Under the pieces are notes generated by a model, which did no database searches, was not told the origin of the DNA, and saw only the letters and a program-made list of their open reading frames with translations. From positions 186,001-250,000 of the forward strand of contig CAWEDI010000011.1 in NCBI GenBank assembly GCA_963807735.1: 64,000 bases of DNA. Reading direction: 5' to 3'. Both the position numbers and the translations under genes were made by a program. The stretch is from Roseiarcus sp963807735. Lineage in GTDB: Bacteria > Pseudomonadota > Alphaproteobacteria > Rhizobiales > Beijerinckiaceae. Of the stretch, positions 44,811-53,963 are shown piece after piece (position 1 is the stretch's first letter; the number at the start of each line of letters is the position of its first letter).

Positions 44811-46766
44811 ATGACCGTGACTGCGGCCGGCCCCGATTTGGCGCCGAATTTCCAAGCGCTGTTCGCCGCGCTGCCGCACGCCTATCTGGTGTTCACGCCC
44901 GATCTCTCAATCGTGGAGGCGAGCGACGCGTATCTGACCGCGATGATGGCGCAGCGAGAGAATATTCTCGGTCGCAACGTCTTCGAGGTGTTTCCCGAGA
45001 ATCCCCGGGCGCCTAAGTCGTCGGCGATGGCGGCGCGGTCCTCGATCGCAATCACGATTGAAACCCGGCGTCCGCATAACTTGTGGCGACAACGATACGA
45101 CATTCCGCAGCCGGTCGAGCACGGCGTCGTTTACGACGAGCGCTACTGGAACATCAGCAATCAACCGATCCTCAACGCGACCGGCGCGTTGCGGTGGATA
45201 CTGCAAAGCGTCGACGACGTGACCGACGAGGTGCGTCGGGGTCGCGCCGATCAGGAGCGCATCCGGTCGGCGGAAGAACGCTTCGCGGCAACGTTTTTTC
45301 AGGACGCCGTCGGCATCGTCCACATCGCCCTCGATGGCGGCATCCTTGAAGCCAACAGCCGCTTCTGCAAACTCATCGGCCTTAGCCTTGAGGAGCTGCG
45401 CGCCCGAAGCATTCACGACCTGACCCACCCCGACGATCTGACGGCCAGCATGCGGCTCGCGGACGCGCTGGTCAAAGGCGACGTGCCGCACTATTCGATC
45501 GAGAAGCGCTATCTGCGTCCTGACGGCGACGTCGTATGGGTCAGCGCGAGCCGGTCCCTCGTCCGCACCGCTGGTGGCAAGCCGGCGTATTTCGTCGCCG
45601 TGGTCGAGGACATCTCGGTCCAGAGAGCGGCCGAAGCCGAAATCAGGGAGCGCGAGGCTTATCTCCGCTCCATCCTGGAGACCATCCCGGACGGCATGAT
45701 CGTCATCGACCAGACGGGCGTCATCCACTCCTTCAGCCGCGCCGCGGAAAATCTGTTCGGCTACGTCGCCGATGAGGTGCTGGGCCTGAACGTCGACGTG
45801 CTGATGACCTCGGAGGATCGCGATCGGCACGACAATTACATTCAACGCTTTCTCGACACTAACGCGCCGCGGATCATCGGCATCGGCCGTGTGGTCTTCG
45901 GGCGCCGAAAGGACGGGTCGACATTCTCGCTGCGGCTCTGGGTCGGCGAGATCGGCACCGAGCGCACCCGGCGCATGTTTGTCGGCTTCATTCGCGATTT
46001 GACGGAGCGCCAACAGGCCGAGGCGCGGCTGCATGAGCTGCAATCGGAACTAGTCCATGTCTCGCGGTTCACGGCGCTCGGCGAGATGGCCTCGGCGCTG
46101 GCGCATGAGCTTAACCAACCGCTGACAGCCGCCACCAACTACCTGAAGGGCGCCCGCCGCATTCTCGATCAGGGCGTCGACGATCGCCTGCCGCTGCTCA
46201 CCCACGCCGTCGAAGAGGCGGCGATGCAAACCCTGCGGGCGGGGCAGATCATCCGTCGATTGCGCGACTTCGTCGCCCGCGGCGAGAGCGAGCGCAGCGT
46301 CGAGGATGTGCGCAAGCTCATCAAGGATGCGAGCGCCTTGGCGTTGATCGGCGCGGCGGAGCGCGGCGTGCGGGTCACCTTCGAGTTCGAACCGAAGGTG
46401 TCCACCGTCTACGCCGATCCGGTGCAGATTCAGCAAGTGCTGGTCAACCTGATCCGCAACGCCATCGAGGCCATGCAGGATTCCGAGCGCCGCGAACTCA
46501 TCCTCGCGACCGGCGTCCGGCCGGACGGCATGGTCGAGATCAGCGTGCGCGATACCGGTCTCGGCCTCGCGCCGGAGGTCGCGGCCCATCTCTTCCAGCC
46601 GTTCATCACCACGAAGCCGACCGGCATGGGGGTGGGACTCTCGATCTGCCGCACCATTGTCGAGGCCCATGAAGGCGAGATCGCAGCGGCCGCCAACCCG
46701 GACGGCGGCACGACGTTCCGGTTCACGCTGCGCGCGGTCGCCGCCGAGGAGCCGGTTGATGCCTAA
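44811..46766 (+). CDS. fixL: Oxygen-sensing haem-PAS histidine kinase FixL
   Basis: 651 residues with three PAS-like domains and no membrane helix, then a kinase core. The third PAS, at about 284-400, matches Bradyrhizobium FixL: haem-ligand His340 in RDRHDNYIQRF and Arg360 in GIGRVVFGRRKDG are 20 residues apart, as His200 and Arg220 are in the B. japonicum protein. The linker HELQSELVHVSR and phospho-His432 in ALAHELNQPLTAATNYLKG follow, then N box LVNLIRNAIEAM, DTGLGLAP and GMGVGLSICRTIVEAH. It should phosphorylate FixJ when oxygen is low. Two extra N-terminal PAS domains could add a second input. Overlaps fixJ by 8 bases. Confidence 0.93.
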   Translation: MTVTAAGPDLAPNFQALFAALPHAYLVFTPDLSIVEASDAYLTAMMAQRENILGRNVFEVFPENPRAPKSSAMAARSSIAITIETRRPHNLWRQRYDIPQPVEHGVVYDERYWNISNQPILNATGALRWILQSVDDVTDEVRRGRADQERIRSAEERFAATFFQDAVGIVHIALDGGILEANSRFCKLIGLSLEELRARSIHDLTHPDDLTASMRLADALVKGDVPHYSIEKRYLRPDGDVVWVSASRSLVRTAGGKPAYFVAVVEDISVQRAAEAEIREREAYLRSILETIPDGMIVIDQTGVIHSFSRAAENLFGYVADEVLGLNVDVLMTSEDRDRHDNYIQRFLDTNAPRIIGIGRVVFGRRKDGSTFSLRLWVGEIGTERTRRMFVGFIRDLTERQQAEARLHELQSELVHVSRFTALGEMASALAHELNQPLTAATNYLKGARRILDQGVDDRLPLLTHAVEEAAMQTLRAGQIIRRLRDFVARGESERSVEDVRKLIKDASALALIGAAERGVRVTFEFEPKVSTVYADPVQIQQVLVNLIRNAIEAMQDSERRELILATGVRPDGMVEISVRDTGLGLAPEVAAHLFQPFITTKPTGMGVGLSICRTIVEAHEGEIAAAANPDGGTTFRFTLRAVAAEEPVDA

Positions 46767-47349
46767 CGAGGGGCCGATCCATGTGATCGACGACGACGTC
46801 GCCGTGCGCCAGTCGCTCGCCTTTCTGCTCGCCACGGCCGGATTGACGGTGCGCCTGTACGAAACGGCCGCGTCTTTTCTGGAGGCGCTCCAGGGATCGA
46901 CGACGGGTTGCGTGGTCACCGATGTGCGTATGCCGGAGATCGACGGGCTCGAACTGCTGCGGCGGCTGAAGCAGAAAGCCGTGCCGATGCCGGTCATCGT
47001 CATGACCGGTCACGCCGACATTCCGCTGGCGGTCCAGGCGATGAAGGAGGGCGCGGTCGACTTCATCGAGAAGCCTTTTGACGACGAGCGCTTTTTGAAC
47101 GCGGTGAAATCCTCGCTCGCCCAGGCGAATGTGGATTTGCCCAGGAGCGCCGATCTCGAAAAGCTATCCGAGCGCGAGACGCAGGTTCTCGACGGCGTGC
47201 TCGCGGGCAAGCAGAACAAGGTGATCGCGCACGATCTTGGCCTCAGCCCGCGGACCGTCGAAGTCTATCGCGCCAATGTCATGACGAAACTGAACGTCGA
47301 CAGTCTGCCGGAACTCGTCCGCAAGGTCTTGGCGGCGAGAGGCCGATGA
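46759..47349 (+). CDS. fixJ: Response regulator FixJ
   Basis: 196 residues. Receiver with acidic pocket DDDVAVRQSLAFLLATAGL, phospho-Asp55 in VVTDVRMPEIDGLELL, MTGHADIPLAVQAMKEGAVDFIEKPF, then a LuxR-type HTH (LSERETQVLDGVLAGKQNKVIAHDLGLSPRTVEVYRANVMTKL). This is the standard FixJ layout; in rhizobia it activates fixK and nifA. The start is inside the end of fixL, so the kinase and regulator are co-translated. No fixK gene lies in the window. Confidence 0.95.
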   Translation: MPNEGPIHVIDDDVAVRQSLAFLLATAGLTVRLYETAASFLEALQGSTTGCVVTDVRMPEIDGLELLRRLKQKAVPMPVIVMTGHADIPLAVQAMKEGAVDFIEKPFDDERFLNAVKSSLAQANVDLPRSADLEKLSERETQVLDGVLAGKQNKVIAHDLGLSPRTVEVYRANVMTKLNVDSLPELVRKVLAARGR

Positions 47350-47359
47350 GCGCCGCGGC

Positions 47360-47384
47360 GCTTGCGCCAAATCAAGGCGCAAGC
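47360..47384 (+). terminator. Hairpin between fixJ and the receiver gene
   Basis: Perfect 9-base stem GCTTGCGCC / GGCGCAAGC with loop AAATCAA, ten bases after the fixJ stop. No T tract, so partial termination or RNA processing is as likely as full termination. Confidence 0.55.
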
Positions 47385-47443
47385 CGATTCGAAGTTTCAT
47401 GCTGAGGCGCAGCGGTTTCGGGCGAACTCGGGATTGGACGGAA

Positions 47444-47812
47444 GTGCCGACAGTTTACCTGATCGAAGACGACGAAGCGGTGCTGAACGCCCTTCGCTTC
47501 GCCCTCGAGCTCGAGGGAATGGCGGTTCGGCCCTACCTCAGCGCCGAGGTGCTGCTCGCCGACTTCTGGACTCCGGACTCCGGCTGCCTGGTGATCGACC
47601 ATTTCATGCCGGGGATGACCGGGCTCGATCTGCTCAAGCTGCTGCGGTCCCGAGGCTGCCGGCTGCCGGCGATTCTCATCACGACCCGCGCCGACGCCAA
47701 CATGCGACGGCGCGCCAGCCAGCTCGGCGTCGAGCACATTCTGGAAAAGCCGCTCTCCGACAGCGCGCTGGTGGAGCGCACGCGTCAAGCGCTTGCCGGG
47801 GCGCCCATGTAG
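47444..47812 (+). CDS. Single-domain response regulator beside fixLJ
   Basis: 122 residues from the GTG at 47444, which places VYLIEDDEAVLNAL at the N-terminus as usual for receivers; an ATG at 47399 would add 15 unusual residues. Phospho-Asp is in SGCLVIDHFMPGMTGLDLLKLL, Thr/Lys positions in ILITTRAD and HILEKPLSDSALV. No output domain. A stand-alone receiver next to fixLJ is known in Bradyrhizobium-type clusters, where fixK follows; here an NRAMP-family gene follows instead. It may compete for FixL phosphate. Confidence 0.82.
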   Translation: MPTVYLIEDDEAVLNALRFALELEGMAVRPYLSAEVLLADFWTPDSGCLVIDHFMPGMTGLDLLKLLRSRGCRLPAILITTRADANMRRRASQLGVEHILEKPLSDSALVERTRQALAGAPM

Positions 47813-47863
47813 ACCTAGGAGGAGTTCGCTCGGGGGTTTGTTGACGATGACGACGGCTCGGCT

Positions 47864-49147
47864 ATGCCTTTGAACGACGAGCCGCGGCCCTCCCGGTGGC
47901 GTCGGTTGCACGAAAATCCGCTTGCCCGGGTTGGCCCCGGCTTGATTACCGGCGTGGCGGACGACGACCCGAGCGGGATCGCAACCTATTCGCAGGCCGG
48001 CGCGCAGTTCGGCCTCAATATGCTGTGGACGATGCCGCTCATCTATCCGCTGATGGCGGCCGTGCAGGCGCTATGCGGACGGATCGGGCGGGTCACCGGC
48101 CGCGGGCTGGCGGCCAACATCAAGCAAACGTTCCCGCCCGCCGTGCTCTACGGCGTCGTCGCGCTGCTGTTGACCGCCAATGTTCTGAACATCGCCGCGG
48201 ATGTCGCGGCGATGGGCGAATGCGCCGAGCTGGTTTCCGGTTGGGATCGCCACCTGATGACGGCGGCGTTCGTCGTGGTGATGCTGGCGCTGCAGATCTT
48301 CGTTCCCTACCACCGCTACGTGACCGTGCTGAAATGGCTCACGTTGTCGCTGCTCGCCTATGGCGCGGTGCTGTTCGCCGTCCACGTGCCCTGGCGCGAG
48401 GTCGCGCTGCGCACGGTCTGGCCGCGGCTCGCCTTCAACGGCGACGAAGCCTCGATGATCGTCGCCATTTTCGGCACGACGATCAGCCCGTATCTGTTCT
48501 TCTGGCAGGCCTCGGAGGAGGTCGAGGACATGCAGATGAAAGGCGCGGCGACTTTGGTGAAGGACCCCGGCGCCGCCGAAACGGAACTGCGCCGCATCGC
48601 CTGGGACACCTGGACCGGCATGTTCTATTCCGACCTCACCGCCTACGCCATCATTCTCGCTACGGCAGTCACGCTCCATGTCGCGGGAATCACCGACATT
48701 GAAACGGCGGCCCAGGCGGCGAGCGCCCTGCGTCCGTTGGCGGGGCACTTCGCCGGCCTCCTGTTCGCGCTGGGGATATTGGGCGTGGGTTTGATAGGAG
48801 CGCCGGTCTTGGCGGGCTCCGGGGCCTACGCCCTGGCCGAGGCGATGGATTGGAGCTGGGGTCTCGAACGCAAGGCCGGCGACGCCCGCGGCTTCTACGG
48901 CGTGATCGCGGTGAGCGTGCTCGCCGGCCTGGCGCTGCAATATTCGCCGATCAGTCCGATGAAAGCCCTCGTCTGGAGCGCGATCATCAATGGCGTGGTC
49001 GCGGTTCCGCTGATGGTCGTGGTGATCCTCATCGCCACGCGCCGTTCGCTGATGGGATCGTTCGTCGCGCCTTGGCCGCTCACCGCGCTCGCCTGGATCG
49101 CCACCGCCGTGATGGCGGCGGCGGCGCTTCGGATGCTGTTCTCCTGA
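47864..49147 (+). CDS. NRAMP-family divalent metal transporter, non-canonical metal site
   Basis: 427 residues, about 11 membrane helices, NRAMP fold. Helix 1 carries GLITGVADDDPSGIATYSQAG at about 27-47, where classical Mn/Fe NRAMPs have D-P-G-N. Helix 6 reads GTTISPYLFFWQASEEVEDM near 203-222, where classical members have the metal-binding A-x-x-M-P-H. The soft Met ligand is therefore absent, so Mn2+ or Fe2+ selectivity is doubtful and Mg2+ or another hard cation is possible, as in the NRAMP-related magnesium transporters. It is 51 bases downstream of the receiver gene and convergent with phosphoketolase. Confidence 0.88.
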   Translation: MPLNDEPRPSRWRRLHENPLARVGPGLITGVADDDPSGIATYSQAGAQFGLNMLWTMPLIYPLMAAVQALCGRIGRVTGRGLAANIKQTFPPAVLYGVVALLLTANVLNIAADVAAMGECAELVSGWDRHLMTAAFVVVMLALQIFVPYHRYVTVLKWLTLSLLAYGAVLFAVHVPWREVALRTVWPRLAFNGDEASMIVAIFGTTISPYLFFWQASEEVEDMQMKGAATLVKDPGAAETELRRIAWDTWTGMFYSDLTAYAIILATAVTLHVAGITDIETAAQAASALRPLAGHFAGLLFALGILGVGLIGAPVLAGSGAYALAEAMDWSWGLERKAGDARGFYGVIAVSVLAGLALQYSPISPMKALVWSAIINGVVAVPLMVVVILIATRRSLMGSFVAPWPLTALAWIATAVMAAAALRMLFS

Positions 49148-49154
49148 ACGCTTC

Positions 49155-51560
49155 TCACGCCGAAGGCGCACGACCCCGCCACGACCAGTTGAGGATCTCC
49201 GGCATGTCCTCGCCATGCTCGCGAACATAGAGTTTGTGCTCGATGAGCTTGTGGCGGAAGGTCTGCTTGGCGTGCGCGGCCATGACGGCGATATGGGGCA
49301 ACCGCTCGATCGCTTCGATGGCGAGATGGAAGCGGTCGAGTTCGTTGATGACCACCATGTCGAACGGCGTCGTCGTCGTGCCCTCTTCGATGAAGCCGCG
49401 CACGTGCATGTTGGCGTGGTTCGCCCGATCGTAGGTCAAGCGATGGATCAGGTGCGGGTAGCCGTGAAAAGCGAAAATCACCGGCTTATCGCGCGTGAAC
49501 AGCCCGTCGAACTCGCGATCCGTCAATCCATGCGGGTGTTCGTCGCGTGATTGCAGGGTCATCAGGTCGACCACGTTGATGACCCGTATCCGCAGGCTCG
49601 GCAGCACCTGGCGGAGCAGGTCGACGGCGGCGAGGGTTTCGAGCGTCGGGACGTCGCCGGCGCAGGCCATCACCAGGTCGGGCTCGCCGCCCTCGTCGTT
49701 GCTGGCCCAATCCCAGATGCCGACGCCCGCTTCGCAGTGAAGCAGCGCCTGCTCGGCGGTCAGCCATTGCGGCGAGGGCTGCTTGCCGGCGACGATCACG
49801 TTGATGCGATCGTAGGTCTTCAGGCAATGATCGGCGACCCACAACAGGCTGTTGGCGTCGGGCGGCAGATAGATGCGGGCGACGTCGGATTTCTTGTTGG
49901 CGACGAGGTCGATGAAGCCGGGGTCCTGGTGGCTGAAGCCGTTGTGATCCTGACGCCAGACGTGCGAGGTCAGCAGATAGTTGAGCGAGGCGATCGGTTG
50001 GCGCCAGCCGAGCGCGCGCGACGCCTTCAGCCACTTCGCGTGCTGGTTCAGCATCGAATCGACGATATGGATGAACGCCTCATAGCACGAAAACAGACCG
50101 TGACGCCCGGTGAGCAGATAACCTTCGAGCCAGCCCTGGCATAGATGTTCGCTCAAAATCTCCAGCACGCGACCTTCGCGCGCGAGGTGGACGTCATAGG
50201 GCTCGATGCCTTCCATCCATACCCGGTCGGTCGCCGCGAATACGGCGTCGAGCCGGTTCGACGCCGTCTCGTCGGGGCCGACGATGCGGAAGTTGCGCGC
50301 CGCGCGATTGAGTTCGATCACGTCGCGAAGATAGGCGCCGAGCGCCCGGGTCGCCTCGCCGGTCACGCCGCCGGGCGTCGGGACCGTCAGCGCGAAGTCG
50401 TCAATCGAGGGCAACCGGAGCGGGCGCTTCAGCGCGCCGCCGTTGGCGTGCGGATTGGCGCCCATGCGGCGCGCGCCCTGCGGGGCCAAAGCGGCGAGTT
50501 CCGGGCGAAGAGCGCCCGCTTCGTCGAACAGCGTCTCCGGTTGGTAGCTGCGCATCCACGTCTCAAGGATGCGACGGTGCCCGTCGTTGCCGCGCGCATC
50601 GTCGACCGGCACCTGATGCGAGCGCCAGAACCCTTCGACCCGCTTGCCGTCGACCTCCTTCGGGCCGGTCCATCCCTTCGGGCTTCTGAGCACGATCATC
50701 GGCCAGCGCGGGAGCGGATAGTCGCCATCGCGCGACTCGCGCGCGGACCGCTGGATGTCGTGGATCGATGCGAACGCGCGATCGAACGCGGCCGCCATGA
50801 GTTGATGCATTCGCTGCGGTTCGTCGCCTTCCACGAACAAGGGCTCGTAGCCGTGGCCGCTGAACAACGCGCGGATGTCCTGATCGCTCATCCGCCCGAG
50901 CACCGTCGGCCCGGCGATCTTGTAGCCGTTGAGATGAAGGATCGGCAGCACGGCGCCGTCGCCGACCGGGTTGAGGAACTTGATCGACGACCACGAGGCC
51001 GAAAGCGGACCCGTCTCCGCCTCGCCGTCGCCAACGACGCAGGCGACGATGAGGTCGGGGTTATCGAAGGCCGCGCCGAAGGCGTGAACGAGCGCATAGC
51101 CGAGCTCGCCGCCTTCGTGGATCGAGCCCGGCGTGTCCGCCGAAGCGTGGCTCGGAATACCGCCCGGAAACGAGAACTGCCGGAACAACCGGCGCATGCC
51201 GTCCTCGTCGCGCGTGATCTCAGGGTAGATCTCGCTGTAGCTGCCTTCCAGATAGGTGTTGGCGACCATGCCGGGGCCGCCATGGCCGGGCCCGCAGACA
51301 TAGATCAGGTTGGCGTCACGCGCCTTGATGATGCGATTGAGGTGAGCATAGATGAAGTTGAGCCCCGGCGTCGTCCCCCAATGGCCGAGCAGCCGCGCCT
51401 TCACGTGCATCGCGTTCAGCGGCTGGCGCAGCAGCGGATTGTCGAGCAGATAGATCTGACCGACCGAGAGATAATTGGCGGCGCGCCAGTAACGGTCAAT
51501 CAGGTCGAGCTCCGCTTCGGAGAGCGGGGCGTCCGACGGTTCGGCGGCGGTTGCGTCCAC
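49155..51560 (-). CDS. xfp: Phosphoketolase (D-xylulose-5-phosphate/fructose-6-phosphate)
   Basis: 801 residues, full family length. Thiamine-diphosphate enzyme that splits xylulose 5-phosphate (or fructose 6-phosphate) with phosphate into acetyl phosphate and glyceraldehyde 3-phosphate. Conserved blocks: ARLLGHWGTTPGLNFIYAHLNR, YVCGPGHGGPGMVANTYLEG, FPGGIPSHASADTPGSIHEGGELGYAL, VVGDGEAETGPLSASW, and SHVWRQDHNGFSHQDPGF. Starts 33 bases after a CBS-BON gene that has a FixK-type box upstream, so it is likely induced at low oxygen, giving acetyl phosphate without respiration. Confidence 0.96.
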   Translation of the reverse strand: MDATAAEPSDAPLSEAELDLIDRYWRAANYLSVGQIYLLDNPLLRQPLNAMHVKARLLGHWGTTPGLNFIYAHLNRIIKARDANLIYVCGPGHGGPGMVANTYLEGSYSEIYPEITRDEDGMRRLFRQFSFPGGIPSHASADTPGSIHEGGELGYALVHAFGAAFDNPDLIVACVVGDGEAETGPLSASWSSIKFLNPVGDGAVLPILHLNGYKIAGPTVLGRMSDQDIRALFSGHGYEPLFVEGDEPQRMHQLMAAAFDRAFASIHDIQRSARESRDGDYPLPRWPMIVLRSPKGWTGPKEVDGKRVEGFWRSHQVPVDDARGNDGHRRILETWMRSYQPETLFDEAGALRPELAALAPQGARRMGANPHANGGALKRPLRLPSIDDFALTVPTPGGVTGEATRALGAYLRDVIELNRAARNFRIVGPDETASNRLDAVFAATDRVWMEGIEPYDVHLAREGRVLEILSEHLCQGWLEGYLLTGRHGLFSCYEAFIHIVDSMLNQHAKWLKASRALGWRQPIASLNYLLTSHVWRQDHNGFSHQDPGFIDLVANKKSDVARIYLPPDANSLLWVADHCLKTYDRINVIVAGKQPSPQWLTAEQALLHCEAGVGIWDWASNDEGGEPDLVMACAGDVPTLETLAAVDLLRQVLPSLRIRVINVVDLMTLQSRDEHPHGLTDREFDGLFTRDKPVIFAFHGYPHLIHRLTYDRANHANMHVRGFIEEGTTTTPFDMVVINELDRFHLAIEAIERLPHIAVMAAHAKQTFRHKLIEHKLYVREHGEDMPEILNWSWRGRAPSA

Positions 51561-51593
51561 GATTGTCCTCGCTTGAGCTGGATAGCGGAAGGG

Positions 51594-52289
51594 TCAGGCC
51601 TTGGTCGACGCCATCGGGTCGCGGCATATCAGCCTATCGCTGACGGCCCGGACGCCTTCGACGTTCTCGGCGAGCACCCTAGCGGCGGCGCGTTGCGTCT
51701 CTGCGACAATGACGCCGCTGAGTTCGACGACGCCGTCGTTGACGGCGACGGCGATGCCCGTGTTGGCGGCCCAATTCTGCTCGCTCAATTCGGACAGAAT
51801 GTTACGCTTGATGTCGCTGTCCGAGAAGTTCGACGGCTCGCGGCGGGGCGCCAGCATCGGCGCGAGCGCGCGCAGGAAATCCGCGCGGCTCACGATACCA
51901 ACCAACCGTCCCTGATCCACCACCGGCAACCGCTTGACCCCGTGTTGCTCCATCAGTTCGACCGCCGCCCCGAGGGTAGCGTCGGAGGTCGTCGTCACCG
52001 GAGCGGCGCTCATGACGTCGCGCACCCGTCGCGAATGGGCCGTCGTATAGGCGATCGCGTCGACGGCGCGCGCCAAGCTGCGGGAAAGCCCGTTGGAGCG
52101 CAGGCTGGTCCCGAGTTCCGTTCGTCGCAGCAGATCGCCCTCACTGACGATGCCGACCAATTGACCCCTGCGATCGACAACAGGCAAGCCGCTGACCTTC
52201 TGCGCCAGCATGAGTTGGATGGCGTAGTAGAGCGACGCCTCGGGTCCGACGTCAACGACGTCGGTCGCCATGATTTCCTTGACCTGCAT
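51594..52289 (-). CDS. CBS-pair plus BON domain protein
   Basis: 231 residues: two CBS motifs (about 3-60, VKEIMATDVVDVGPEASL ... GLPVVDRRGQLVGIVSEGDLL; and about 88-145, VRDVMSAAPVTTTSDATL ... RLPVVDQGRLVGIVSRADFL) followed by a BON domain (about 155-225, IKRNILSELSEQNWA ... VAVNDGVVELSGVI). CBS pairs bind adenosyl compounds and so may report energy charge; BON domains often contact membranes or phospholipids. Role unknown. A paralogue with the same domain order is at 59124. A FixK-type box lies 73 bases upstream; phosphoketolase follows. Confidence 0.9.
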   Translation of the reverse strand: MQVKEIMATDVVDVGPEASLYYAIQLMLAQKVSGLPVVDRRGQLVGIVSEGDLLRRTELGTSLRSNGLSRSLARAVDAIAYTTAHSRRVRDVMSAAPVTTTSDATLGAAVELMEQHGVKRLPVVDQGRLVGIVSRADFLRALAPMLAPRREPSNFSDSDIKRNILSELSEQNWAANTGIAVAVNDGVVELSGVIVAETQRAAARVLAENVEGVRAVSDRLICRDPMASTKA

Positions 52290-52355
52290 AGGGGTCTCCG
52301 TCGCGCGGCGCCATCGGCCGGCCAGGCTCTTATGGGTTCGCCACGGTCCCGCGCC

Positions 52356-52369
52356 TTGATTCCCATCAA
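52356..52369. promoter_or_regulatory. FNR/FixK-type box upstream of CBS-BON-xfp
   Basis: TTGATTCCCATCAA is a perfect match to TTGAT-N4-ATCAA. Its centre is 73 bases before the ATG at 52289, compatible with class II activation (box near -41.5). It also lies just past the end of hemN. Confidence 0.82.
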
Positions 52370-52383
52370 ACGCGCGCGATCGA

Positions 52384-53730
52384 TCAGACGGCGAGGCTGA
52401 ACCCGCTTGACGACGGTTGGCGGTAAGCGTCGAAAACCGCCGCGACGACGCGAGCGAACGGCCGTCCGACCGGCGTCAGCGCGACCACGCCGCGACGCTC
52501 GGAGACGATTCCGTCGGCAACCAGCGGCCGCAGCCGCGCGAGCTCCTCGGAGAAGGCGTCGGCGCCGCCGAACGGCGTGAGATCGACGTGGAACGCGCAC
52601 ATCAAGCTCTCGATGATGACCGAACGCTTGCGATCATCGGGCGTCAGCGCGAGCCCGCGCACCGCCGCCGATTGACCGCGCCGAATCGCGTTGGCATACG
52701 CGGTCGGATCGACGATGTTTTGCACGAGGCCGGCGTCGAATTGGCTGATCGCCGATGCGCCGAACCCGATCAGGTTGGGGCTGGCGTCATCGGTGTAGCC
52801 CTGAAAGTTGCGGTGCAGCCTGCCCTCGCGCGCCGCGACCGCGAGCGCGTCATCGGGACGGGCGAAGTGATCGATGCCGATCGCCTCGTAGCCCCGATCC
52901 GTGAACGTCGCCGAGACGATGCGGGCCTGAGCGTAGCGCTCCGCCGCGCCAGGCAGGAGCGCTTCGTCGATCAGGCGCTGGTTGCGCTTCCGCTTCGGCA
53001 GATGCGCGTAGCCATAACAGGCGACGCGGTTGGCGCCAAACGCCGCGACCGCGGCGGCGGTCCGCGCGACCGAGGCCGTCGTTTGCAGCGGCAAGCCATG
53101 AATGAGATCGACGTTGAGTTGGTCAATGCCGGCGCGACGCAGCGCCGCGAACGCGGACGACACAACGCTGAACGGTTGCACGCGGCCGATGGCGCGCTGC
53201 ACGTCTTCATCGAGGTCCTGAACGCCCAGGCTGACGCGATTGACGCCGAGGTCGGCGAGGCTGTGGGCGAGGTCCGCGGTCACGCCGCGCGGATCGAGCT
53301 CGATCGCGTGCTCGAAACCGTCGGCGAAGACAAAGTACTCGGAAAGCGTCGTCAGGATCGAGGAAAGATGATGAGGCCGCATGAGCGCGGGCGTGCCGCC
53401 GCCCCAATGCATGCGCGACACGGTCGTCTTGCGCGGCAACCGGCGCCCGACATCGTGGATCTCTTCGCGCAGCACCTCGTGATAGTTCGCCAGCACGTCG
53501 TCGCGCAGCGCCATTTTCGTCGAGCAACCACAATAGTGGCAGATCTCCCGGCATTAGGGGATGTGGAGGTATAGCGAGACGGAAGGTTGAGGACCGAGCG
53601 TCTCGAGCCAACGCGCTTGATTGGCGGCGCCGACGCTCTCCGAGAATTCCGCCGCGGTCGGATAGGACGTGTATCGAGGAACCGGCAGCGCGGCGTAGCG
53701 CCGGACCAGCGCGTCGGACATGTCGTTCAT
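52384..53730 (-). pseudogene. hemN: Oxygen-independent coproporphyrinogen III oxidase with internal TAA
   Basis: A 449-codon frame, exactly HemN length. From the ATG at 53730 (GGAG upstream) it reads LVRRYAALPVPRYTSYPTA and SVSLYLHIP, then codon 59 is TAA (53554-53556) where HemN has an aromatic residue, and the radical-SAM cluster C-R-E-I-C-H-Y-C-G-C follows in the same frame. The rest is intact: HWGGGTPALM, SLGVQDLDEDVQRAIGR, NVDLIHGLP, CYGYAHLPKRKRNQ, GIDHFARPDDAL, GFGASAISQF. Translation from the next ATG (53514) would lose the cysteines and give a dead enzyme. Either a single-base nonsense mutation, a sequencing error, or read-through. HemN makes protoporphyrinogen IX without O2; a FixK-type box lies upstream. 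Confidence 0.9.
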
Positions 53731-53801
53731 TCCAGCTCCCCTGAAGCGGCGCGCCCCGCGCCGCGACGCGGCAAGCCTAGTGTCGCGGACGGCGCCTCGC
53801 C

Positions 53802-53815
53802 TTGACAGAGATCAA
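53802..53815. promoter_or_regulatory. FNR/FixK-type box upstream of hemN
   Basis: TTGACAGAGATCAA fits TTGAY-N4-RTCAA. Centre 78 bases before the hemN ATG at 53730. Being a palindrome it could also serve the divergent exporter operon starting at about 53964. Confidence 0.8.
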
Positions 53816-53963
53816 GCGGCCGCTCCCGCGCCGCGACATCTCGGCGATCAACCGGGAAGGCTTGATCTCGCGCAAGGCGTTCCGCCCGTTGCCGGCTCAT
53901 CATCGCCGCCGATACCGCGCGCTGGGTTCGCGCCCGCCGCCGCGATTTTCGGAGAAACGATTG

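Noticed and set aside
47361..47374. Possible FixK box TTGCGCCAAATCAA after fixJ
   Set aside because: Left half-site is wrong at two positions and the segment is better explained as the hairpin GCTTGCGCC-AAATCAA-GGCGCAAGC.
53802..53963. TTG at 53802 as start of the HlyD-like protein
   Set aside because: It lies inside the FixK-type box, has no ribosome site, and would add an Arg-rich tail before the membrane anchor; the GTG at 53964 has GGAG correctly spaced.
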